DNA of 64,000 nt. It comes from Triplophysa rosa. Its lineage: Eukaryota; Chordata; Actinopteri; Cypriniformes; Nemacheilidae. The stretch is taken from contig NC_079895.1 in NCBI RefSeq assembly GCF_024868665.1, forward strand, positions 4,366,154-4,430,153, in the 5' to 3' direction. Positions within the stretch are counted from its first letter, which is position 1, and each line of letters starts with the position of its first letter. The notes under the pieces were generated by a model that saw only the letters and a list, made by a program, of their open reading frames with translations, was not told the origin of the DNA and did not search any database. The translations under genes and the position numbers were made by a program. This document shows positions 27,501-39,900 of the stretch, piece by piece.

Positions 27501-30500
27501 ACTCCTCCATGGATGGCAACGCATGCGTCGTGTGGCTCTCGGAAATGCAGTCTGGAAACTAACACTCAAATCAGGAAGTTTTTAAATATAATCGTTACTT
27601 TAGTTTGTTTGGGCACAAAAAGTATCCTCGTCACATTATTTTAATTAATACTGAACCACCGGAGTAGCGTGGACTATTTTACAAAGTCTTTACACACTTT
27701 CAGTGCTTTGATGTTTGGTTGCGTTGCCATCCATGGAGGAGTCCGAAAGCTTCCAAAACTACCTTAATATGTGTTCTGGGGAAAGGGATGTTAAACAACT
27801 TGAGGGTGAGTAATTCATGGCAGAATTTTCATTTTAGGGCGGAGGTTCCCTTTAAGTCGGTTGAGATGTTAAATAAATCGCGATAAATGTTTAGAACAGC
27901 AGGGGACGCTGTTTTACTGGAACTTGGAAAAAGTGAATATGCTGATATTTCTTTAAAAAATGCACAAAGGAAAAGCACAAAGTCTTAGTTTGCTTATATT
28001 AAAGAGCCATATGTATTATTCATATTTAATTTAATTTGGAGTTTGTTTTACATTTGCTATTTTAATTTTGTTATTTGACATAAAATATATTGTTATTTTA
28101 CAAAGAATTGTGCAGCATTTGAGAAATTATAATAGGGCACTTCATTTCTAATTTGTCTCAACTCATTTAGTAAAAAACAAAGTGAAAAAAAATGAATCGT
28201 ATCGCATTGTTAGCTGAGTGAATCGTTACATCCCTAATAATGGAGCACAGTGCTGCACGATTAATCGTATTTTAATCTCGATAACGAATTTTGCCTTCCA
28301 CGGTTAATTTGACATAATTGTTGCAAAATAGATTTGTTAAATAGCAAGCACAAAACATCATCGTGATAAGGTCAGAAATTGTAATGGATGAGTGTTTAGT
28401 TAAGTGCAATAAATATGCTGAAGTGAATGAAAAAAGTTTTAAACGGACATAATCATGATTATTAATCACGATTATCATTTTACCCGTTATCGAGCACAAA
28501 GTTTGGTAGGTGTTGAAAATGGCTCTTGTTTTCATCGTTCCTGCCGAGGTGCTGAGCGAGCGAGATTGTCTACCTTACACACCTGACCTGCCAGCCCTCG
28601 ATTTCACATGTTCAGCAGCTAATAACCCTGATACCTGCATAATGGATGACATCTTTTTCTCTAAAGCCACCCAAGAGGAAAGCCATAACTCCATCCTCCC
28701 AAAGCGGAGACTGCAATCCCAACTCTGTTTGTGTGTAATCGAGGCTTCAAGTCTGAGTATTCAGCCTCTGTCTATAATGTTTATGTCATTTATGGATAAA
28801 CATCTTTTTTTAGGCTTTTTTATATGGCTTAGACGTACTAATTGAAAATTCATACAAGTGGGCCTTTAGGCAGCATGAGCAGCCATTAAGCTCATTTATG
28901 CATTACGACGAATTTTCCACAGCAAGTTCTTCTTTAGGGGTAATTGCCTCTGAATACATCTCGTTGGCATTGACTTAATTGCTGCAGAAATTGTAATTGC
29001 AAACGAACGGTCGGCTTTACATCAACAATGTTCTTTTTGCAGATGTCTTCAAATTGGATCCCAACTTTCTGGAGAACGAAGAGAAGTACAAGACAATTAA
29101 ACGAGGTGAGTTAATGAATCGTTTGCTGTTCCCAGTTCTCCTCATCGCCATCTAATAAAGATATGCATCTCTGCTAGCGCATTTGTATTTTAATTGTATG
29201 CTAATTGTACACGACTGAAGATGGCCATATGGAGCTTAAATTGTGGCCCTTAAATATGACAATTGCAGAAGCTTGTTTTTAGATAGGAGATGATTACACA
29301 ACTTACGGTTTGACAAGCAAGTCTAATGGAATTATTCAGCACTGGATAAAGTGACTGAATAGAGAGGTGACCTAATGTACCAATGGGAGACCTCGGCAAT
29401 GAGAAGTGTGTTTATGCGTTGCGGTTGTCACTTTTTCCTAAAGTCAAATTTTAATGAACCATAAGTAGTGTGAAATTTGAATTAATATGGACTTGTGGAC
29501 CGCCGAGGTTCACCGCTGTAATGAAATTCGCCCGTTTATGAGTCTAAATAAATGTTTTGTAAGTTTCAAAGCCAAATGCATGCAAGTAAATGTGATCAAA
29601 AAACTGATTTGTGATCCTTTCGTGCCTCAGAAATCCTCGACGAGGGAAGCAGCGACTCTGGCGATGAGGCTGACGGCAGCGGTGATGAAGATGATGATGA
29701 GGAAGATGAAGAGGCGGCGGCTGGTGAAGGTATTTAAGCGTACTAAGACAATTAGAGACAAATGGAAAACATCAATATTCAATGTTATCACATAAATGAG
29801 TAATGTGCTGTTATCTTCTACCTGATAGCGTGTGAGTTGCTTTGCGAGTGTGGGTTTATGAGGACAATGATTTGCATTAGTTCTCCTAGATAATCCTGCT
29901 CGTGGTCCCCCAGGTCCCCGAGCTGCGAAGAAACGGCATAAAACACAACAAGTATCAGGAGACCACCTGTTCCAGACTGTTCCGCAGCACTTTGTGTTCC
30001 AGTTATTGGAGAGATCATGTCATGTGCCTGTTTAGCGTTTTATTATTTTAGGTCCACTCAGGTTTTTTGCGCAAAAAACAGTGGTTTAGTTTTTCTCTGC
30101 AGAAGTAGGCAGGTGCTTGATGCTGTTGTTAGTACTTAACAAGCGTCTTGTTATCGTTGCTGTGATGGTTACTCAAGGGGATGATAGAATTTACTTTAAA
30201 TGCATGGTGTTCAATGTGGATGTTATTAAGGTGGATAAATATGTCTCCGCAAGATCTTCGCTGCTTTTTAAACTGTTCATCTGATATGATTTCTAAATGC
30301 AAGCATGCATAAAATTTAGCATTCACATAAATGTTTTGGGCATTATGTGGCTTTTTTCTCTCATCTCTGTGACCTTTAGAGTTTTTTCTACTGTGAATCT
30401 CTATTATATTTGTGAAATCATAAGCCTTGGTTATGGGTTAAACTGTTGCTTTCGGGTCCAGTATTCTTAAAACTGCTCTATTTTTGCTCTATATCTATAT

Positions 30501-33500
30501 GATCAGATCTCAAAAGCAGTCTGTGTTGTCAGGGATAATGTTGTAACACATTTTACAAAATTATTGTGAAACCATGAAGCTTAAAAACAAGTAAATTTAT
30601 ATTACAGTATGGTTACATTGATTGTTAGTGGGGTTTATTTTTTAGAACAGAAGATGTTAAATTAGCACCTTGTAGATAAAGCCTCTAACACATTGTCAGA
30701 CACTGCTATTGGTAGATATCACAATTTCCTAGAACGTCTTGTTGATTGTAATGTGAAAATTCAAGTGACTACGAGTCGCCAGCCGCGTGTCTTTGTGGCA
30801 GTTTTGTCCCGTTCCCGCGACCAGACGAGGCTTAGCTGTGTTAATTACTTCTGCTGAGAAACCACCTTCACCAGCGTCCCGTCAAGTGTAAAAATAACTC
30901 CACCAAGAACAAGTGCTATTGACCTCTGGAGGAAGACATATCATATGACGAAAAATCCGCCTGCGATTGTGGTCGGCTTGCTCGCCCATTTATTGTATTG
31001 TTTTTCTTCTCTTCATTTAGACCAAGAGAAAGTCACCATTTTCGACAAGACAGAGGTGAACCTGGTCGCCTTCCGCCGAACAGTTTACCTCGCCATTCAG
31101 TCAAGGTGAGTGTGTGTCATGTGATTCTAGGATGCTGTCGTCTCTGTGCTTTCATCAGCAGAATGGAAAGTGTTCTAAAAGTCGCCAGAAATAGTCCGCA
31201 AAGGTTCGTTTTGGCCGGAATTGAAAAACAACCTACATTGAAATCCCATGAGCATGGATGAGAACCCACAAGGCTTTGTGGTTTATTTAAATCTTAAAAC
31301 AAGCTGCTTTTAAGTTATTTGTTTTGGTTGGAGACCAAAACCCCTGAAGCCCCCCTGGGGTTCCTGTGAGCACAGATTGGATTCTTTCTTATTAGATGTT
31401 TTTAATTTAATTTTGACACCAAGGAGTAGCAGGCGTGTGATGCCGTCATGGATCAGAAACCGCTGTTGACGTAAATTAAATATTCTTTGACATGGAAAAC
31501 ATTTTGAAAACACCAAACAACAGTTCAGTCAAACAATGAGTTAAGATTTTGATGTCCTTTATGTTAGGATGTACAGGATATGGTAGTGACATGGAAATGT
31601 ACTGCATAGTAAGAACGTCCCATCAGGCGAGAGTTGTGTTTACCGTTCTGCCCTCGCAGGCAGCCTCAGAGTGCTTTATTTGCGCTTCTGTTCCACCTCC
31701 ATTGACCTGAAGCTTTAAAAGGCCTCCTTTGCAAAGAACCGCAGAAAGTGCAAAACCTTTCATCGCCTCGGGGCTCCTGAGCACACGCATGCTGAAGATG
31801 CAGCCCAGGCTGTTTCTGTATCGAGAGCCCGGTGTAGAACGGTAGAAACTGAGCTTTGCATGCACGCCAACCTTATTTAACCAGATTCCGTGCCCGGCGA
31901 GCGATCATAGCTGCACTGTAACGCGACACGAGGCATGCGATCAGAGTTCATTCAGATTTGCACCAGCTGGGAGTCGACTGGCGACTGGATTCATCTTTTA
32001 AAGCAGACTCGGTGAGGGGTAGCTCAGTCTTTCTGTAACTGCCTCCGAGGACGGAAAGAGGACAGAGCAGGCAGTACAAAGGTTCTCGCTTTTTTACTAA
32101 CTGCCTGGCCTTTAAGGCCAGATGCTGATTTACAGCACAGATGTAACCCTGAGGCGGGGTGTGTGGTCAGGAAAAAGAGATGTGGTAGGAAGTTAAATTA
32201 GCCTGGCTATCTGTCTGTTGAAACTAAGTGTCCTGGCACGAGACCCAATAATTCCCATTAAGAGTTTTGTGTTGTTTGTGGTGTTTATGTAGACAGAGGA
32301 CAGACAATGATGGGAAAGGATAAATGATCTGATAAAGTGACACAAGGCAAATTCAAGCGTGGGCACAAAGACTCTGAGCAGTAATATAGCAGGTTTTTTC
32401 AGTCTTACATATTGTTAGTTTTATAAATATTTTTTAAAGCTGCAGTGTATGAAGAATTGCAGAACGTTGTCATTAAAATTGTTTATCCATATTTACAGAA
32501 GTGGGAGACGTAAGTTTCAAATGCTGATATACTCTTAAAGGTGTATGTCCAGTGTATGAAATTTAGCAGCATTCTAGTGGTGAGGTTGCGAATTGCCACC
32601 AACGGCTCACTCCATCCCACCCTTTTGAAGCACTACGGTGGCTGACACGGAACTAAGATGTTGTTGACACGTTTTCTTCTTTGCCGAAGGACATAACGTA
32701 TTTGCCAAACACGCTCTGTAGAGCAGTTTGTCCGTTTAGGGCTACTGTAGAAACAACATGGCGAATTACATGCGAATGGACCTGCGGTGTATGTAGATAT
32801 AAATAGCTCATTCTAAGGTAATAAAAACATAATGCTTCATTATGTAAATTCTTTGTGTATAAGGATTGGGTTGAGTGACATTATATGGAATTGATATTGA
32901 GGTCTAAAGCGTGTTTTTTACTTCTGCGTCGGACCTACGCAGGCAACGTGCCAGTTTTTGTTTTTATTTGTGGCTGCATCGACAGGCAGTGGGCCATTAG
33001 GCGTCAGAGTCCACAGGCGTGTTGCTTGTGTAACCAAGACAAGAGCCGAAGAAGAAGCGGTTCGTTGTGTACGCTATCTGAGAATCATTTAGCAGTTATA
33101 GCGCAGATTATCAGTCACTTTTGCAGTTTGAGTTGTTATCATTCAGAAATGTTTATGAGTAAACCAGATGCTACATTTTTTTACCTCAAGGAAGGGGGTT
33201 CGAGCAGACCAATCACAGCGCTTGTGGTCCGCATCGTATTGATGCGCTGTTACATTTTTGGAGAGGTGTGCGTCAGGCTACGGCGTAGGGAACGCGTCTC
33301 TGCGTAGAAGTAAAAAACATGCACTGTGTGACCTGTAGTGTCACCTCGGTCTTCTTTTGGTTGGCCCTGCACTTTAAAAATCATACAGACATTCCAGTTG
33401 TTGAGCAGTGTATATATATTATTTACAAAAGAAATCAAATCAGATTTGAGGAAAACAAAATCTCAGATTGGCTAGACTTTAACCAGTCGTCCAGACTGTG

Positions 33501-36500
33501 AGCTGAAGCATTTAGCTGAGTTTGGTATTCGTGCAGGGCAGAACGGAGACGCAGAGGTTGTGTTTGTCAGCAGTTTGTGAAACTAACCAATAGATGCAGA
33601 ATGCTGGCAGAAATGTGAGAAAGACATGTGAAGCACATGACCTCGGCAATAGTTTACTGTCCTGCCATAATACGTTTTTGTTGTCAGGATGCACAATAGA
33701 ATGTGTATAGAATTGTACCTTAAGTTTTCTATTTATTGGTTTTGTGTTATTTCATGGCACCTTGTTACTTATTTCAGACTGAAAACTATGCTGAAATACA
33801 TCGATTGCTATGGCGTTGTCGATTCAGCAAGACTACAAAAATATTTTGTAAATACTATGTTTGAAAGCCATTTTAAATCTTGAAGATCGCGTATCATCTC
33901 ATATTAATCTTGAGTGCCTACACAGTAGTATTGCATACGTCGTATCTTCGAAGAGTATTTAGATTGATCCAATTCCTAACAGCTGTATGATTATTTGATG
34001 GCCTGATCGCTTTCAAACAATGTCCAAACCCAGCGTTACATTCACCATTTGTATTACATCCATCACTAAAATGCAGTGAACAAACAAACACCTAAACTTC
34101 ACTATCGCAAGAGTAACGAGCTGCAGCGCAGCCTATCTTGACGCAGCGCAGATAATCTTGATGGTAAGCGGGTCTCGCTCGTCGGTTGGCTCATGGGCGG
34201 GCTTTTTCTTTCGCCTTGCTGTGCTTTTCCGGGAGAATGGCCAATAAAAGGAATAGGATCCCTTTGATGACACAGGGATCCAGAATTATAAAAAAACTTT
34301 CCGAAGTTTTCCGAACTTTTTTATTTTACATGCATTACGCTTCATGTATTATGCGGTGCCGTTTGACATGCATGTGAAATATGAAAATGTATGGAATGGA
34401 TATCATAGATTCTGAGTGTACTGTGTGCATTATTTCCCTTACATCCATCTTTTAATCATGTAAAACTTAACAATTTCTTGTTTTGTTTTTCCACAGCTTG
34501 GACTTCGAAGAATGAGCCCACAAGTTAATAAAAATGGATTTCCCCGAGAGCCAAACGGTACGTAAATAAACACTATCATTGTTTCTGAAGCCCTGCCGGT
34601 CTTGTCTTGGTTTCCGTGTCTTTGGGCACAGCTGTTTATCAAAAGCTTTTAACTTCTTCTAAATATTTGTTTTCGGATTCAGAGGTAATTTGTGCTATTG
34701 TGGTCACTTGGGAAGCATTTGTCATCTTAATATCGTTGTTTTGCAGTTTCACAGAGGGGAAAAGTGGCTGTTTTGGCTAATGGCAACTGGGTGTTCCATC
34801 CTGTTTTAACCGATGAAATGCTTTTCTCCTGAAATGGCCTGCTTGTGATCATCACCCCGCTGTTTCACAAGTCAAGCTGCGAGTTAGTGCCGTGGCAGCT
34901 TTTCTCACTTTGATGGTGCATAAAATTCTCTATTTCTCGCCATCTGAACGGTACGTCGCCAAACTGCAAATGCATTTGCTTTGGACTAGGGCTAGGCAGT
35001 GACGCAAGTTTTAATCATCATACATTTTTGTATGATTTACATCATATGCTATTTGACCAGCCTTGTTTTTCACCTTTCAATCTTTGAATCAGTCTGTTTG
35101 ACCGTATTAAAAAAGATTAGATTCCAAGTATGAGATTTCTGCCTATTCCTCAAATGGACTGCGTTGTTGGATCATAAAATCTCAAGTGCTGATAAGCGTG
35201 AATGCTGTCCCCAGGGCATTTATGTAACGTCAACAAAATACAGCGTAACAAAGACGAACCAGCCCTAAATAGAAAGACCCTTTCCCGCACCTCTGCTTCT
35301 TGTGGTCATTTGAGAAAAGAGTCAGTGAGGTGAATCAGATGAAAGCGTTGTTCTTGCAGGCCGGAGGGAGGTTGTGTTACAGGGTTGCATCTTACAAATG
35401 TCTTCATTACATTCCTCTGGTCCTGTGCACACGTGTAGGAGCGGGACGGAAGGGGAAGTGCATCTTCTCGTTCTCTACGAGCATACAAACATACATCGTG
35501 TCTTCAAACCAGCGATAAGAGCCATTAATGCATGCAGTGGTATTTTTCATTGCAACATGTAGACCACTATAAAGGCAGCTTCAGGAAAATGGACTACTGT
35601 ATATAAAGATTTTATCGATCCGATAATGTTCGATGTGTAGGCTGTAAGCAAGAAAATCAAGCCATAAATAGATGAATCAATGATGACCTCATTGCAAGGA
35701 AGTGCTCATGTTTGCCAGTTTGACAGCAGTGAGCTGTACTCGGATCTGCCAGATCGTGGCTCATATCCAGACCTACCACAGCCCTCTGCGTCATCTCATA
35801 CACACACCTGAGACTACACGGGAACAGCGCCTCATCCCCCAAACCACACCAGAACGACTCCGGTTTCCTTAACATCACTGTGTGATAAATAAGTTATTAT
35901 TGGAACTTGATATCTTAAACTTGTAATCTGGAATTTGGGTTGACCAATTAGAGTGCTTTTTTTATAGGCGTCTACATTGCATTTCTGCATAACGTAACAG
36001 ATTTGATGTAGGCTTGATTTCATGTCAGCCTCGTTTCTTTTGTGATTGATGGACTATGGGAGGCATGTCATTAAGTTGAAATGAGATTACAGTATGCAGT
36101 GTTTTTGTTGCGTCCTTGGAACGTACTGTGTTGACCCTCTCGAGCATTCACACCAGAATAAACTGTCCTTGAGCGGTCTTTAGTGAGGGCTGTTTCTGCC
36201 CATTAATCTGGCTGGGTTCCCATATGGAAACCTGGAAGAACTTTAAAACCGTTTTCTAGGATGGGAAGTGTCATGGGAAGTTACATAGTTAAATACACTT
36301 TTTCTAGCTATAATATTATTTTGGCTTGATGTTATTCATGTGTACGGTAAATTACACACAGGACCCTGAATTCAAAGCAGTTGCAAATGTTTGTTAGATT
36401 GATTTTTATAACTCTTTCTGGTTATTACAAATGACTGGGATTTCATGCAAGTATATTTGTCAGAAAGTGTGGGAGCCTTGTAGACGGAAACTAGACAACT

Positions 36501-36891
36501 GTCATATCGGCTGTAGTTCCAGGCCAAATGTTTGTGATGTCATTAGCGCTCCCTTGAAGGAAAGTCCCACCAGAGGATGTCATTAGCTTGACTTGGACAA
36601 AGTCAAAGATCAGCAAAAAGATCAGAATGTTGCTTAAAATCCTGAACGGCATTTGCGGTGGAGTTTGTTTACATTCTTCAAAAAGGTGGGAAACAGAAAA
36701 AAATGAATATAACAACGCTAAAAAGTTTTCGATTTGCATGCCAGAACGTTTGTCAGATAATATATTTCATACGAAGCGAGTAACAATGAGGTTATAGGGA
36801 GCAGGAGAATACCGTGTTCAGTGGGTTGTACTGTTGTTTACAAAACATTGAAAAAAAATTTGTATACCTTTCCAAGAATTTTCCATTTTAC

Positions 36892-36927
<36 letters not shown>

Positions 36928-39900
36928 AGAGAAAATACAAAAGAAAATAACCCCTCACAGCTTTGTTTTCTTAAAAATGACGTCTGCTGTGACTAAGACC
37001 CGATGACTCACCGTTACTCAGTTTTTATAGAGTTTCTAGCAATCGTTTAACTCTCTCCTGAGGATTATTTCTTTTCACACATTCTTAAAAGCGAAGGCCA
37101 AAGCATTTCGTGTGAAATCCTAAACGGTTTAACTTGCTCTGTTGATATTTATATTACATTGTAAATGGCAACAAACATTACCGCCGGTCACATCCAACAA
37201 AAAATGTGACTCTTCTTTTCCAGCCGTTTGGTTCGAGCCGCGCCAGCCCACCAGCGTTTTCCCTTTAAGAAATGAGATGATTGTAAAATCTTTTTTGGGG
37301 TCCTGTTGAGAATTAGTGAGTATGATGGTGATGGACGTGTAAAAGCCGCTGTCTGGCAGCAGAGGTGATGGTGCGATTATTGGTCTTGTGAGCAAAAAAC
37401 ACATTATAAATGCAGGATGAATCATGGAACTTCACAGATGGGCTGTTTGTTATTCACATATTCCACCAGCCCCGGCCACATGGAATCCAAACGTATGGAT
37501 TGAACGCATCAGGCTGAATCACGCTTTGACCGTGTTTATTCTGAGACCGGGCGATGCATTAATCGCAAAAAGAAAGAAAATTTGTTGCCGCTGTTTGTGT
37601 CATTGATTCTGAATGTGTAGAAAATGCAGAGAGGGATAGGTGAGGTTTCATATAGGATGACTGCAAAATATTGTACAAATTTAACGGTTAACATGCTGAA
37701 GTCTTTTGTTTTGAGTTTTATGCAACATTTGGGATTTTTATATATACCGCCGCGGAAAAAATGAAGAGGCCAAAGAACCGTTTTTCTGAATTTACTATTT
37801 GTCGGTATGCTTTTTCATTCTGCGAACAATATTTAATAAAATAAAAATATTGTTTCTATTTGTGTTTAAACGCAGACAATGAAAAAACAGGTCAAAATAA
37901 CAGAAGAGATGCTGTGTATTTTTCAGACCTCAAATACTGCAAAGTTTACAGTCACTTTTAAGCAACACAACAGTAATATTTGTACACGTATTTAGGAAAA
38001 CTTCAAAAATGATTTTTCTATGTGATAACCTGTATTTTTATTACAGTGTTAATGTGTCTTGTTGAGTCATGCTGCTTATGTGTCTTTGACATTGCTGTTG
38101 GATGACTTTGTCTCTCCTGAGGTTTGATTTTGTTGAAATTCAACAGACACTGGACTGAAATGACCACAATACATCCAGAAATGCTTATCTGAAGAGAAAA
38201 TTTGAAAATGGTCTTTTTATATTTTTGTGTCGACATTGTCTTCATAATTCTAGTGTTCAGTTGCTGATGTTTTCTGATTGATTTTATCTTATTGCTTTGT
38301 AGTTGTTAAGCTGCTTTGTGTCTGACCGAGTTTATTCTGTGTCTGAGTGACTCAGTCGGGTCTGTCTGTTTGCGATCTTCAGCTCTTTATTGCTTCATAC
38401 TTGAGCAACAATAAGAGTTCGCTTTGTCCAAGTTTTTTGATTGCAGACGCTTTTCTGCTCTCAATATCGAAGTGTTATTGTGTTGTGGATATACTGCAGT
38501 AAGTGGTTATTGATTGTCTGGCTGTGATTTTCACTTTCGGCTTGATTTGACGGCATTGCCCGTTTTACTCCGCAGTAAATGAATGGACTGGCGTTGTCAA
38601 AGTTTCATTAAAATGATTAAATCTCTTTTAATGTTTCTTCATGTTCGCCTCTAAGCCTCATGTCGTTTTGTCATCTTTTTGCATCAGTGTTTGCGGAGCA
38701 GATGGCCAGTCATCTGTGAGAACAGTCTCGCTGTGCACGATTACAGATTTCACAACACGGACGCTCTTTTTCGCTCTCTTCCTATCATAGATCTCTTCAG
38801 AAATGGTTTGTGTTGAGGAGGAAATGCATCGATCAGGTTTGTGTCAATCACAGCTTCACCTGAGATCTTGACTTTTGGAGCTCAAATGAGCTGCAGGTGT
38901 AGAGAACAAAGCGTTAAATGACATGTTATCTCTCGGTGATGGTTTTTGAGACGGAGGGAATTTATGGTTCATGAATGTGAAAAGTGTGTCACGTCATTGC
39001 TATGGAGTGTTTTGAAAGTTTTGTCACCATCTCCCAGCTTTCCCAGCTTCTGTCTTCAGCCGATTGTGTTTCAGCACATTTCTAATTCGGTGCCAGACTG
39101 CAGGCCATCCCAGTTGATTTTGTAAATTGATCACGCGCTTGTCTGTCTTTCTCCTCTGTGATGATATGAGGTTATGAAATCAATAGGCTGATGGAGTAAT
39201 AAAGGGCTGAAGATCCAGTGTCATCCATCACGCTTGAGATCTATATGTATCCATGCAGTTAGAACTGAGACGGGAGTCGGAAATGTTTGGGCTGTTCACT
39301 GCGCTGTCCTCTGGAGATCAGGTGAGCCACAGGTGCAAAGGAGGAAGGGCTGAATGGTGTTTTTAAGCATGTTATTCCCTCATGTTAGGGGTTGCGTGCG
39401 CGTCTGTGTGATGCTGGGGGATTCCAGCCCTTTGGCCTGACCTGGCATAACCTCAGCAAAATCTTTTTCAACATCCACCGTGATGTGTATCGCTTGCCTG
39501 CTGATGGATTGAGGCAATTGTGGATGAAGTCAATGATGTACACTTTTCTGTTTCACAAAGATTTCTGTTCAAACCGGTATGAAATATAGCAATGGATCTG
39601 AAGAGAGATGAAGAGGGAGTTGATGCGAGAGGCTTGTGTGACGGGACACCTTTCAGAAAGCTTTACCATTAAAAGTGACACATGTGCCTCGCCGCCTGAA
39701 GGCACCTGCTAGAAAAGAGTCAAAAATGATCACATCACGCCCTAATACCATCTCAAGAGCATTTTATGTCCCTCATCCACTTGTTTCAGATATGTGAGGT
39801 TTCACCAAAACTGTGTTTTAGATGGAGTGTTGAGCGCATAGTAAGGGGTGCTGAGAGCAGTTTGTAATGTCAAATGTGCTGTGATCATCTTCACATCTTT

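Noticed and set aside
32885..33307. 140-codon open frame in cwc22 intron 14
   Set aside because: It coincides almost exactly with a MITE with inverted ends and shows no protein-like features.
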